From NCBI RefSeq assembly GCF_001717465.1, contig NZ_CP017074.1, positions 2,136,873 to 2,200,872 of the forward strand: 64,000 nt of DNA, given 5' to 3'. The notes under the pieces are model-generated. The model saw only the letters and a list, made by a program, of their open reading frames with translations. It had not been told where the DNA came from and ran no database searches. A program made the position numbers and the translations under genes. This document shows positions 30,664-39,463 of this stretch, in pieces. Positions within the stretch are counted from its first letter, which is position 1, and the number at the start of each line of letters is the position of its first letter. The DNA comes from Luteimonas sp. JM171. GTDB taxonomy: Bacteria > Pseudomonadota > Gammaproteobacteria > Xanthomonadales > Xanthomonadaceae.

Positions 30664-31937
30664 CAGCCGGCCATCACGAACAGGACCTTGACCACCAGCC
30701 ACAGGCCAACCGCGCTGCAGAGCGCCACGACCGACCATTTGAACCAGTCCCGGCGCACGCTGAGCACCGGCATGCCGGACCAGCGCTCCTGCACGCCCCC
30801 ATACCAGCCGGTGACCAGGCCGAGCAGGATGTAGAGCAGGATCACGTAGCTGCGGCTGAGGAAGAACGCGCAGGCGAAGAAGCCCACCATCGCGATCAGC
30901 AGGGTCATCGCCACCTTGCGCTCTTCCGTCCACAGCGCCTGGTGATCGGGATCGTCCATGCCCGCCGGCTGGCGCAGGACGATGATGGGCATCAGGAAGC
31001 AGTAGCCGACCATGGCCAGCCAGATCGTGTAGCCGATGATCCCCGTCTCGGCCAGCACCAGCACGAAGGAGTTGTGGGCCGTGAGCAGGGTGTGGCTGGT
31101 GAAGTTGCCGACGCCCACGCCGAGCACGGGGTTGGCGATGAACATCTGGATGCCGTCATACCAGGCTTCGATGCGCCCATAGGCCGAGGATTCGCCCGCG
31201 TCCAGCTCCTGCATGCGGGTGGGCAGCATCATCATCCCGGCCAGGCCGATTGCGCCCAGCGAGCCGGCGACCAGCAGCCCGCGGCGCAGCCACAGCCACA
31301 CCCCGGCCATCGCCAGCATGGCCAGGAAGGCGCCCCGCGAATCGGTCAGGTACACCCCGTACAGCAGCAGCCCCGCCACGCCCCACCAGAACAGCCGGCG
31401 CAGCCCGAGCGCGCCGCCCCGGGCGCCCATGAACAGCGCCATGGGGATGGCGATGATGAACAGCATGGCCAGGTCATTGGGATCGCTGAAGATCCCGACG
31501 TACTGGATCCGCCCGTCCTGCACCGTGGGCATGCCGGTCCAGCCCTGGCCGAGCTTCACCTGCTCGATGCCGTGGATCGTCAGCACCACCGCGCACAGCG
31601 CGATCATCCACATGATCCGCAGGCAGTTCCGGGGCAGGTGGCAGGCCTGGGTGACCAGCAACAGGGTGATCAGGGCCGGCAGGAACTGGAAGAAGCGGAT
31701 GCGCGCGCCGCCCACCCACCCGTTGGCCACCATCGAGAGCATGCCCACCACCACGAACGCCGCCAGCAGCAGGTAGGTGGGCTGGGTCAGCGGCCGCCGC
31801 TGGTTGCCAAGCATCCACGCCGCCAGGGCGGCCAGCATCGCGATCGGCAGGAGCGGCAGCCCCATGTCGGCCAGTGCGGGGTACTCCTGGGGCCGGATGA
31901 GCACCAGGCCAAGCCAGGTCAGCAGGAACAGGATCAC
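30663..31937 (-). CDS. O-antigen ligase/polymerase family protein (Wzy-like)
   Basis: A 424-residue protein with about 10-12 membrane helices. The family hallmark is the periplasmic loop between helices that holds GRIEAWYDGIQMFIANPVLGVGVGNF and TAHNSFVLVLAETGIIG, shared by WaaL and Wzy. Next to a Wzx flippase it is best read as the repeat-unit polymerase, with a ligase role possible. Translation begins at GTG 31937, in a GTGA overlap with the deacetylase upstream. The N-terminus FLLTWLGLVLIRPQEYP recalls the exosortase-associated O-antigen-ligase-like group. Confidence 0.85.
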   Translation of the reverse strand: MILFLLTWLGLVLIRPQEYPALADMGLPLLPIAMLAALAAWMLGNQRRPLTQPTYLLLAAFVVVGMLSMVANGWVGGARIRFFQFLPALITLLLVTQACHLPRNCLRIMWMIALCAVVLTIHGIEQVKLGQGWTGMPTVQDGRIQYVGIFSDPNDLAMLFIIAIPMALFMGARGGALGLRRLFWWGVAGLLLYGVYLTDSRGAFLAMLAMAGVWLWLRRGLLVAGSLGAIGLAGMMMLPTRMQELDAGESSAYGRIEAWYDGIQMFIANPVLGVGVGNFTSHTLLTAHNSFVLVLAETGIIGYTIWLAMVGYCFLMPIIVLRQPAGMDDPDHQALWTEERKVAMTLLIAMVGFFACAFFLSRSYVILLYILLGLVTGWYGGVQERWSGMPVLSVRRDWFKWSVVALCSAVGLWLVVKVLFVMAG

Positions 31938-33028
31938 GCGGGATAGGCCCTCAGCCTGGATGGATGGGCGAACAGTTCCGGCAGGGCGAGCATGCCCTCG
32001 AACCAGGCCGCGTCGATGTTGGCTTCGATGCCCGTGCGCAGGAGTTCGTAACGCGCCGCGGCACGCGGGACGCTGACGCCGCTGATGTAGGTGAAGCCGA
32101 TCCGGAAACCCTGCTGGCGCACGGCGTCCAGGACCCGCGCGTCGTAGGCGTCCGGTCCGCCCACGGGGTAGGAGATGGCGATCGGTGGCGCGCCAAGTTC
32201 CGCCGCAAGGCGGGCGTGGCAGCCGGACACCTCGGCGCGCATCTCATCGTCAGGAAGCTTGGCCAGCATCCGGTGGTGCACGCCGTGGGCGCCGATCTCC
32301 ATGCCGGCCGCACGCATCTCGCGCAGCTGGTCCCAGGTCATGGGGCGGCAATCGGCATGACCGGTCGCCCGGGGGCGCCGGCAATCCAGCTCCAGTTGCG
32401 CGAGCACTGCCTGCTGGCCGGCGTCATCCAGGTATTTCAGGCGGTCGAGCAGTTCCGCAACCAGCGGGCGCCGCGCCGGAAGGTCCCCCGGCAGTGCCAC
32501 GTCGATGCCCAGGCCGGGCAGGCGCAGCCGCTCCGTCCGGGCCGTCAGTACCAGGTGCGCGAGCCAGTCATAGGCGTAGGGCAGGCCGCTGTCGATGTGT
32601 CCGGTGGCGACGAAAAAGGTGGCGGGCACGCCGGTTTCGCGCAGGATCGGGAACGCGAACGCGTGGTTGTCGTCGTAGCCGTCGTCGAAGGTCACCAGCA
32701 CCGCGTCGCGCGGCAGCGGCGGACCGCCATCCAGGGCGGCCACGACCTCGCGGCAGGTCACGGGGTGGAAGTGCTCGCGCAGGTGGATCATCTGGCGGCG
32801 GAACGCTTCGGGGGACGCGCTGACCAGCCCCGGGTCGAAGGCGAAGCCGTCATCGAAGTCGCGGACCCGATGGTAGGCGAGGACCCGCAGACCGCGCCGG
32901 AAGCATCCGCGCAGCGTCTGGATGGCCGGCAGCAGGCGCCAGGCGTGGGCACGGGCGGCCAGCCGCTGGCGCTGCCCGGGCCCAGGGCCAGCGCCGGGTG
33001 CGAACGCCGTCGGCGCCTCACCCGCCAT
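31934..33028 (-). CDS. polysaccharide deacetylase family protein
   Basis: A 364-residue CE4-type protein. LRVLAYHRV opens the domain; VTFDDGYDDNHAF carries the Asp pair; the metal-histidine segment is IGAHGVHHRML and the Arg/Pro segment is ISYPVGGPDAYD. A long insert (about 170-240) separates the first two, as in the exosortase-locus deacetylases. The start at 33028 has GGTGGGGAC immediately upstream. It is the first gene of the minus-strand operon and lies 52 bp from the divergent J-domain gene. Confidence 0.84.
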   Translation of the reverse strand: MAGEAPTAFAPGAGPGPGQRQRLAARAHAWRLLPAIQTLRGCFRRGLRVLAYHRVRDFDDGFAFDPGLVSASPEAFRRQMIHLREHFHPVTCREVVAALDGGPPLPRDAVLVTFDDGYDDNHAFAFPILRETGVPATFFVATGHIDSGLPYAYDWLAHLVLTARTERLRLPGLGIDVALPGDLPARRPLVAELLDRLKYLDDAGQQAVLAQLELDCRRPRATGHADCRPMTWDQLREMRAAGMEIGAHGVHHRMLAKLPDDEMRAEVSGCHARLAAELGAPPIAISYPVGGPDAYDARVLDAVRQQGFRIGFTYISGVSVPRAAARYELLRTGIEANIDAAWFEGMLALPELFAHPSRLRAYPA

Positions 33029-33080
33029 GTCCCCACCCGTGGCCGGGGCAGGGACGGGATTGCGTACGCTCTCCTGACCC

Positions 33081-33803
33081 ATGCCTTTCATGGCGCCCGT
33101 GATGACCCACCACACCGATTTCATGGTCCTGTACCGAGAACTGGGCATCGGGCCCGACTGTTCGCTGGAGGGCCTGCGCATGGCGTACCGGCGACGCGTG
33201 GCGGACCTGCACCCGGATCGCGGCGGCGGACTGGGCGAGGACCGGCTCAAGGCGCTGAACCAGCGCTACGCCGCTGCGATCGAATTCCATCGCCATCATG
33301 GCCGCCTCCCCGGGGCCGCCGCGCGGGTGCCTGCTTCCGCGCCGCCCGCCTTCGCACCTGCGCCAGTGCAGTCGCACGCCGCGCACGCCGTGGAAGATGC
33401 GCCGCTGCAGGAAGGGCGTGCGCCGTCGAAGTTCGTCAGGTACGGCATCGTGCTGGTGGCGGCGCTTGCGGCGTGGTGGTTCATCCGCGGCGGTGTCCCG
33501 CTTCCCGGGTTCCTTGATGGAGTTGCAGGAAGTGAACGCGGAACGCAGGCATCCGCGGCCATCGCCCTGCGCCAGGGCATGCACGCGCGCGAGGTGGCGG
33601 CGATCCTCGGCGACCCGGTGAGCCGCGAGCTCGGCGGCGTCCACTGGGAGTACGGCCCTTCGTGGGTGCGCTTCGAGTGCGGGCGGGTGGTTGACTGGTA
33701 CAGCTCGCCGCTCAATCCCTTGAAGGCGTCGCGCTCGCGCCCACGCGAAGCGGTTGCCTCCGGCTCGGCGGGGCTCGCGCCGCGCTGTCCGCCGGGCTCG
33801 TGA
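33081..33803 (+). CDS. J-domain protein with membrane helix and SmpA/BamE-like domain
   Basis: A 240-residue protein with an unusual layout. Residues about 14-72 form a J domain (LYRELGIGPDCSLEGLRMAYRRR, HPD at 44-46, then LKALNQRYAAAIEFH). A Pro/Ala-rich linker leads to one transmembrane helix (118-136). Residues about 163-211 (RQGMHAREVAAILGDP to HWEYGPSWVRFECGRVVDWY) match the GMxxxxVxxxLGxP pattern of SmpA/OmlA domains. The J domain would recruit DnaK on the cytoplasmic side and the SmpA-like part would be periplasmic. An alternative start is ATG 33102. It is the first plus-strand gene of the amidotransferase block. Confidence 0.72.
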   Translation: MPFMAPVMTHHTDFMVLYRELGIGPDCSLEGLRMAYRRRVADLHPDRGGGLGEDRLKALNQRYAAAIEFHRHHGRLPGAAARVPASAPPAFAPAPVQSHAAHAVEDAPLQEGRAPSKFVRYGIVLVAALAAWWFIRGGVPLPGFLDGVAGSERGTQASAAIALRQGMHAREVAAILGDPVSRELGGVHWEYGPSWVRFECGRVVDWYSSPLNPLKASRSRPREAVASGSAGLAPRCPPGS

Positions 33804-33825
33804 AAACGGAGGCGAACGCAGTCGC

Positions 33826-34437
33826 ATGGGCCATGCCGCCGCAAAACTGAGGAAGGCCGTGCGCCGCGCGTGGATGCGATACGCCATGCGGGGCGTGGGC
33901 GGCGCCGACAACTACCAGCGGCTGGAGCTTGCCTACCGGCTCGGTGATCCCTGGAACATGGATTCGGGGCTGGAGCAGGCCCGGTTCGCCGCCACCAATG
34001 CGCTCGTGGAGCGCGCCTTCGGGCGGGTCGGCAGCCTGCTTGAGATCGGCTGCGGGGAGGGCCACCAGTCCCTTGCCCTGCAGTCGCTCGCCGGCCAGGT
34101 CCACGGCATCGACGTCAGTCCCACGGCGATCGAACGGGCCCGGGCGAGGGTCCCCGGCGCCCGCTTCGCCGCCACCGACATCGCCGGGCAGCCGTGGGGC
34201 CAGCAGGCCGGGCGTTTCGACCTGGTGCTTGCGTGCGAGGTGCTCTACTACATCAAGGACATACCGGCCACGCTGGAGCGGATGAACCACCTCGGGCGCG
34301 CGTGCTTCGTCACCTTCTTCGCGCCGGCCCTGGGGCGGGTCGGGCCGCACCTGGAGCAGGTGCCGGGGCTGCAGAAGGACTGGATCCACCACGACGGCGT
34401 GACCTGGCTGGCGTGCTGGTGGCGTAATCCGGGATGA
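33826..34437 (+). CDS. class I SAM-dependent methyltransferase (NodS-like)
   Basis: A 203-residue methyltransferase. The run DNYQRLELAYRLGDPWNMDS and the motif I LLEIGCGEGHQSLAL, IDVSPTAIERARARV and FDLVLACEVLYYIKD resemble NodS-type N-methyltransferases of oligosaccharide synthesis. The start at 33826 follows GGAGG at 13 bp spacing. It lies 50 bp before the amidotransferase gene and probably modifies a sugar or aminosugar; the substrate is an inference from context. Confidence 0.8.
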   Translation: MGHAAAKLRKAVRRAWMRYAMRGVGGADNYQRLELAYRLGDPWNMDSGLEQARFAATNALVERAFGRVGSLLEIGCGEGHQSLALQSLAGQVHGIDVSPTAIERARARVPGARFAATDIAGQPWGQQAGRFDLVLACEVLYYIKDIPATLERMNHLGRACFVTFFAPALGRVGPHLEQVPGLQKDWIHHDGVTWLACWWRNPG

Positions 34438-34487
34438 CGGCCGGGACAGTGGGAATCCCGGCACCAGCGCGCAGGGGGAATTGAGGC

Positions 34488-36497
34488 ATGTGTGGACTGG
34501 CGGGCTACCTCGGCCATCCGGTGGAGCCCGGCGCCGAACGGCCGCTCCTGCAGCGGATGATCCGGGCGCTTGCGCACCGGGGGCCGGACGGCTGCGGATT
34601 CCATGTTGCGCCGGGCATGGGATTGGCCCATGCGCGCCTGTCGATCATCGACCTTGCGTCCGGGGACCAGCCGATCCACAACCCGGCGCGCACGGTCTGG
34701 ACGGTCTTCAACGGCGAGATCTTCAACTTCGTCGAGCTTCGCGCCGAGCTGCAGGCGCAGGGGCACGTGTTCTACACGCGCTCGGACACGGAGGTGATCG
34801 TCCACCTGTACGACCGCTATGGCGACCGGTTCGTGGAGCACCTCAACGGGCAGTTCGCGATTGCGCTGTGGGACCTCACGCGCCGGCGCCTGGTGCTGGC
34901 CCGCGATCGCGCCGGGATCCGGCCGCTGTATTGGACCAGGGCGGGAGGCACGCTGTGGTTTGCCTCCGAACCCGCCGCGCTGTTCGCGGCCCTGCCGGAT
35001 CGCGCGCGCCTGTCCACGCGGGGGCTGCTGCAGGCCTTCAGCTACTGGGCCCCGCTGGATCCGGACACCGCATGGGAGGGCGTCCAGAGCCTGCCCCCCG
35101 GTCACCTGCTTGCGATCGGGGCCGATGGCCGCCAGGAGCTTTCCCGGTACTGGGATTGGACGTTTCCCCCTGCTGCGCAGACGCGCGCTGCGTGCTTCAG
35201 CGGCATCGACCAGGCCGTCGGCGAACTGCGCGAACGGCTGGTGGATGCAGTGCGCCTGCAGCTGCGCGCGGACGTGCCGGTGGGCGCGTATCTGAGCGGC
35301 GGGCTGGATTCATCGGGCATCGCGGCGCTGGTGCGCGGCTACACCGCGACGCCGCTGCGCACGTTCTCCGTGGCCTTCGACCAGCCCGAGTTCGATGAGA
35401 GCCCCTACCAGCACGCGATGGTCCGCCACCTGGGCACGGAGCATTCGACCCTGCGCGTGTCGATGCGGGAGATTGGCGAAGCGTTCCCGCGCCTGGTCGC
35501 GCACGCCGCGAGCCCGGTGCTGCGCACCGCCGCCGTGCCGCTGATGCTGCTTGCCGATTCGGTGCGCGCCCACGGATACAAGGTGGTGCTGACGGGTGAG
35601 GGCGCGGACGAAGTCTTCGGCGGCTACGACCTGTTCAAGGAGGCCAAGGTGCGGCGGTTCTGGGCGCGCCAGCCGGGGTCGGCCCTGCGGCCGAAGCTGC
35701 TGTCGCGGCTGTATGGCTACCTGGAGAGCTCGCCGGCGGCCAGCCCGGCCTTTGCGGCGGCGTTCTTCGGGCAGGGGCGCGAGCACATCGACCGGGCGGT
35801 GTTTGCCCACGTGCCGCGCTGGAGCACTTCGCAGCGGGCGTTCGCCTTCCTGGCCCCGGAGCTGCGTGCGCAGGCCGCAGAGTGGGACGCGCTGGCCTTT
35901 GCCGAGTCGCGGCTGCCCGGCGGGATCCTGGACTGGGCGCCGCTGGCGCGCGACCAGTACGTCGAGGCGAAGACGCTGCTGGCGGGCTACCTCCTGGCCG
36001 CGCAAGGCGACCGCGCGGCGATGGCAGGCTCGGTCGAAGGCCGCTATCCCTTCCTCGACCACACCCTGATCGAATTCGCCAACCGGCTTCCACCCTCATG
36101 GAAGATCCACGGCCTGACCGAAAAGCACATCCTGCGCCGGGCGCTGGCCGACCTGCTGCCCGACCGCATCACGCGGCGGACCAAGCAACCCTACCGCGCA
36201 CCCGACAGCGCCAGTTTCTTCGTCGGCGGGCGGCCGCTGGATTACGTGGAAGACCTGTTCTCGGCGGACAGCCTGCGCCACAGCGGCCTGTTCGACGTCG
36301 ACCGGACCACCAGGCTGTTCGCCAAGGCGAGGGCGGGCAGGGCGACGGGGTTCGCGGACAACCAGGCCTTCGTCGGGATCCTGTCGACCCTGCTGCTCCA
36401 GCGCAGCCCGCCCGGGACCGCTCCCGGGTCCTACGGGGCCGGCGCCAGGGGTTCAAGCCGCAACAGCTTGCCGTCCGTGCCGTCGGTCAGCACGTAG
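34488..36497 (+). CDS. AsnB-type glutamine amidotransferase of the polysaccharide locus
   Basis: A 669-residue asparagine-synthase-like enzyme. The N-terminal glutaminase domain has the nucleophile Cys2 (MCGLAGYLG), RGPDGCGF, ARLSIIDL and FNGEIFNF; the synthetase domain has the PP-loop SGGLDSSG near residue 270 and LTGEGADEVFGGY. It transfers glutamine-derived ammonia to an activated carboxylate. Position and architecture match the amidotransferases of exosortase-type EPS loci, which are thought to amidate the glycan rather than make asparagine. The last ~22 codons overlap the antisense dehydrogenase gene by 67 bp and look like read-through sequence. Confidence 0.88.
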   Translation: MCGLAGYLGHPVEPGAERPLLQRMIRALAHRGPDGCGFHVAPGMGLAHARLSIIDLASGDQPIHNPARTVWTVFNGEIFNFVELRAELQAQGHVFYTRSDTEVIVHLYDRYGDRFVEHLNGQFAIALWDLTRRRLVLARDRAGIRPLYWTRAGGTLWFASEPAALFAALPDRARLSTRGLLQAFSYWAPLDPDTAWEGVQSLPPGHLLAIGADGRQELSRYWDWTFPPAAQTRAACFSGIDQAVGELRERLVDAVRLQLRADVPVGAYLSGGLDSSGIAALVRGYTATPLRTFSVAFDQPEFDESPYQHAMVRHLGTEHSTLRVSMREIGEAFPRLVAHAASPVLRTAAVPLMLLADSVRAHGYKVVLTGEGADEVFGGYDLFKEAKVRRFWARQPGSALRPKLLSRLYGYLESSPAASPAFAAAFFGQGREHIDRAVFAHVPRWSTSQRAFAFLAPELRAQAAEWDALAFAESRLPGGILDWAPLARDQYVEAKTLLAGYLLAAQGDRAAMAGSVEGRYPFLDHTLIEFANRLPPSWKIHGLTEKHILRRALADLLPDRITRRTKQPYRAPDSASFFVGGRPLDYVEDLFSADSLRHSGLFDVDRTTRLFAKARAGRATGFADNQAFVGILSTLLLQRSPPGTAPGSYGAGARGSSRNSLPSVPSVST

Positions 36498-37684
36498 ATG
36501 AACCCGTCCGGACCGACCCGGACGTCGCGGATGCGCTCGCGGCCCTGGAGCAGCCGCTCCTCGTGCACGATGCGGTCCCCGTCAAGTTGCAGCCGGATCA
36601 GGGCCTGCCCGGCCAGCGCGCCGATGAACAGGTTGCCCTGCCAGCCCGGGAACGCGTCGCCGCTGTAGAACGCCATGCCGCTGACCGCCGGCGAGACCGG
36701 CCAGTGATGATGCGGCTGCTCGGTGCCTTCCGCGCTTGTTCCCAGCGCTTCGGGGACGGGGCCGCCGGAGTAATCCTGGCCGTATGTGGCCAGCGGCCAG
36801 CCATAGTTGCGCCCGGGCGCCGGGAGATTGATCTCATCGCCACCCATGGGGCCGTGCTCATGGCTCCACAGCTCGCGCGTCTGGGGATGCAGGGCCATGC
36901 CCTGGATGTTGCGATGGCCGTAGCTCCACACCTCGGGCCGCGCGTCCGCGCGGCCGGAGAATGGATTGTCGCCGGGCACGCTGCCATCCGGGTACAGCCG
37001 CACGATCTTGCCCTGCAGGTGGTCCAGCAGCTGGGCGGAGGCGGCGGAGCGGTTGTCGCCCAGGCCGACGAACATGAAACCCTGCCCGTCAAACACGATC
37101 CGCGAGCCCATGTGGGTGCCGTGCGAGAGCTTGGGCTGCTGGCGGAACACCACCTCCAGGTCGTCGAGGCCGTGCTCGCCCAGGCGCCCGCGCGCCACCG
37201 CCGTGCCCCCCTTGTTGCCGCGCCAGTTCGGTTCACCGTAGGAGAGGTACACCAGCCGGTCCTCGGCGAACGTCGGCGCAATGGCGACGTCAAGCAGGCC
37301 GCTCTGGCCCTGCAGGAACACCTTGGGGACGCCGCCAAGCGGAGGGGAAATGGAGCCGTCGGGAGAAATGCGCCGCAGCCGGCCCGGGCGCTCGGTCACC
37401 AGCATGCCGCCATCGGGCAGGAAGGCGAGCGACCAGGGATGCACCAGCCTGTCGGCGACCAGGCGCAGGGCGAACGCCCCGTGCTCGCCCTCCAGCCGCT
37501 CGGCCGGCGCGTTGGCGTGATAGCGCGGGTTGGCGGTCATGGCCTGACCGCTGTCCGGATCGCGTTCTAACCCACAAGCCACCAGCGCGACCAGCGACGC
37601 CAGGCTTGCGGCAGCGAAGCCGGCGCGGGCGACGCGCGCCAGGCCAGGGGCGGGGGCGGGGACGCGCGGGCTGGAAGGCTTCAT
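36431..37684 (-). CDS. PQQ-dependent sugar dehydrogenase (Asd/YliI-like) lipoprotein
   Basis: A 417-residue predicted lipoprotein (lipobox LVAC, Cys37). The beta-propeller of the soluble glucose dehydrogenase family shows VHPWSLAFLPDGGMLVTERPGRL, GLLDVAIAP, LSHGTHMGSRIVFDGQGFMF, WSYGHRNIQGMAL and HEHGPMGGDEINL, the last holding cofactor-site residues. Such enzymes oxidise aldose sugars in the periplasm with PQQ. It is antisense between the AsnB and ACP genes, ends inside the AsnB reading frame, and starts 30 bp from the divergent ACP gene. A second family member lies at 41460-42713. Confidence 0.86.
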   Translation of the reverse strand: MKPSSPRVPAPAPGLARVARAGFAAASLASLVALVACGLERDPDSGQAMTANPRYHANAPAERLEGEHGAFALRLVADRLVHPWSLAFLPDGGMLVTERPGRLRRISPDGSISPPLGGVPKVFLQGQSGLLDVAIAPTFAEDRLVYLSYGEPNWRGNKGGTAVARGRLGEHGLDDLEVVFRQQPKLSHGTHMGSRIVFDGQGFMFVGLGDNRSAASAQLLDHLQGKIVRLYPDGSVPGDNPFSGRADARPEVWSYGHRNIQGMALHPQTRELWSHEHGPMGGDEINLPAPGRNYGWPLATYGQDYSGGPVPEALGTSAEGTEQPHHHWPVSPAVSGMAFYSGDAFPGWQGNLFIGALAGQALIRLQLDGDRIVHEERLLQGRERIRDVRVGPDGFIYVLTDGTDGKLLRLEPLAPAP

Positions 37685-37714
37685 CACTCTGCTCGAACGA
37701 AGGAATGGATCCAC

Positions 37715-37963
37715 ATGTGCCGGCGGCAGCAGCTCAAGCAGTTCATCCTCGAGAATTTCCTGTTCACCGACGACGACTCCGCGTTCGCCGATGATACCTC
37801 TCTGATCAAGCAGGGCATCGTCGACTCCACCGGCATCCTGGAGCTCATTCTCTTCATCGAGGAGAGCTGGGCGGTGCGCGTCCCGCCGGAAGACATGACG
37901 CCGGGGAACTTCGACAGCCTCGATGCGATCGGGCACTACCTTGATCGCCGGCTGGCGGCCTGA
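37715..37963 (+). CDS. acyl carrier protein
   Basis: An 82-residue acyl carrier protein. The phosphopantetheine site is Ser38 in GIVDSTG, following helix 1 (LKQFILENFLF) and the loop TSLIKQGI; helix 2 ILELILFIEESW follows. It carries an acyl or aminoacyl thioester made by the ligase encoded 3 bp downstream. This is a locus-specific ACP, not AcpP of fatty acid synthesis. It is the first gene of a five-gene operon and diverges from the dehydrogenase gene. Confidence 0.9.
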   Translation: MCRRQQLKQFILENFLFTDDDSAFADDTSLIKQGIVDSTGILELILFIEESWAVRVPPEDMTPGNFDSLDAIGHYLDRRLAA

Positions 37964-37966
37964 GTG

Positions 37967-39463
37967 ATGCAGACACTGGTCGCGCGCCTGGAGGACACCG
38001 CCGCCGCGATGCCCGGGCGGATCGCCCTCCAGCAGGGGCCGCGACGGATCGACTACCGCACGCTGCGTAGGGATGCCCTGGCGCTGGCTGCGCACCTGCG
38101 TTCACGCGGCGTGCGGCCAGGCGATCGGGTCGGGCTCGTCCTTTCCAACAGCATCGAGGCTGCCATTGCATGGTATGGATGCTGGCGCGCGGGCGCGGTG
38201 GTGGTGCCGCTGAACGTGCAGGCCCGCGAACGCGACCTGACCGTGTGGCTGCAGCACGCGGGCGTGCGGCTGCTGGTGCACGCGCCCGAGCATGTGGACG
38301 CTGCGCAGGCCGCGATCCTGTCCGGCGTGCCAACCCTGGTGGCGGAGCGGGACGCCGGGCCGGCCGTGATGCCGGCACACACCGTGGCCGACCCGGAGGC
38401 GGAGCTGCCGATGCCTGATCCGGACGCGCTGGCGGCCATCCTCTATACCTCAGGGACCACCGGGTCCCCCAAGGGCGTGGCCCTGAGCCATCGCAACCTG
38501 GCAGCGAACACCGCCTCTATCCTTGATTACCTGCAGCTTGGCCCGGACGACTCCACGGTCAGCGTGCTGCCTTTCTACTATGCGTACGGGGCGTCGGTGC
38601 TGCATACACATCTTGCGGTGGGTGCGCGGGTGGTGCTGGAGGATCACGTGGTGTACCCGCACCTGGTGGCCGAGGCCCTGCAACGCGAGCGGGCGACGGG
38701 TTTTTCCGGGGTGCCGTCGACCTTCGCCCTGTTGCTTGACCGCGGCTGCCTCGACCGTTGCGACCTGTCCTCGCTGCGCTACATCACCCAGGCCGGAGGC
38801 GCGATGGCGCCGGCGCTCGCGCGTCGCGTGCGCGATGCCTTCCCCGGTGCGCGGCTGTTTGTGATGTACGGGCAGACCGAGGCCAGCGCACGCCTGACCT
38901 GTCTTGCACCCGAGCGGCTGGATGACAAGCCCGGCTCGGTGGGCCAGGGAATCGCCGGGGTGGAGATCCGCGTGCGACGCGAAGACGGACGGGATGCCGC
39001 GCCGGGCGAGCAGGGCGAAGTCTGGGCGCGCGGCGACAACGTGATGACCGGGTACTGGAACGCACCCGGGGCCACCGCGGTGACGATCGTCGATGGTTGG
39101 CTGCGCACCGGCGATCTGGGACACCTGGACCCCGAAGGCTTCCTGTGGCTTGCCGGCCGCCGCGCCGACATGATCAAGACCGGCGCGCACCGCGTGCATC
39201 CGCAGGACGTCGAGGAGGTGATTGCCGAACTCCCCGGCGTTCGGGAAGTGGCGGTGGCCGGCATCGATGACGCGCTCCTGGGCCAGGTGGTTGCCGCCTA
39301 CCTCGTGGCCGGCGCCGGCGTGCCTGACGAGAGGGCAGTGAAGGCGCACTGCCGTCGCCGCCTGGCCAATTACAAGATCCCAAGGCAGGTCGCCTTCGTG
39401 GCGGAGCTGCCAAAGACTGCGTCCGGGAAGGTCCGGCGCGCCGCACTGACACAGGCGACCTGA
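37967..39463 (+). CDS. acyl-AMP (acyl-CoA/ACP) ligase
   Basis: A 498-residue ANL-superfamily enzyme. Motifs are the P-loop ILYTSGTTGSPKGVALSHR (about 156-174), FVMYGQTEAS, GDLGHLDPEGFLWLAGR and the catalytic-lysine loop LPKTASGKVRR. It activates a carboxylate with ATP and, given the ACP gene 3 bp upstream, probably loads it on that carrier. It resembles the acyl-CoA ligases associated with exosortase A loci. ATG 37967 is preferred over the GTG immediately upstream. Its stop overlaps the NadE-like start (TGATG). Confidence 0.88.
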   Translation: MQTLVARLEDTAAAMPGRIALQQGPRRIDYRTLRRDALALAAHLRSRGVRPGDRVGLVLSNSIEAAIAWYGCWRAGAVVVPLNVQARERDLTVWLQHAGVRLLVHAPEHVDAAQAAILSGVPTLVAERDAGPAVMPAHTVADPEAELPMPDPDALAAILYTSGTTGSPKGVALSHRNLAANTASILDYLQLGPDDSTVSVLPFYYAYGASVLHTHLAVGARVVLEDHVVYPHLVAEALQRERATGFSGVPSTFALLLDRGCLDRCDLSSLRYITQAGGAMAPALARRVRDAFPGARLFVMYGQTEASARLTCLAPERLDDKPGSVGQGIAGVEIRVRREDGRDAAPGEQGEVWARGDNVMTGYWNAPGATAVTIVDGWLRTGDLGHLDPEGFLWLAGRRADMIKTGAHRVHPQDVEEVIAELPGVREVAVAGIDDALLGQVVAAYLVAGAGVPDERAVKAHCRRRLANYKIPRQVAFVAELPKTASGKVRRAALTQAT

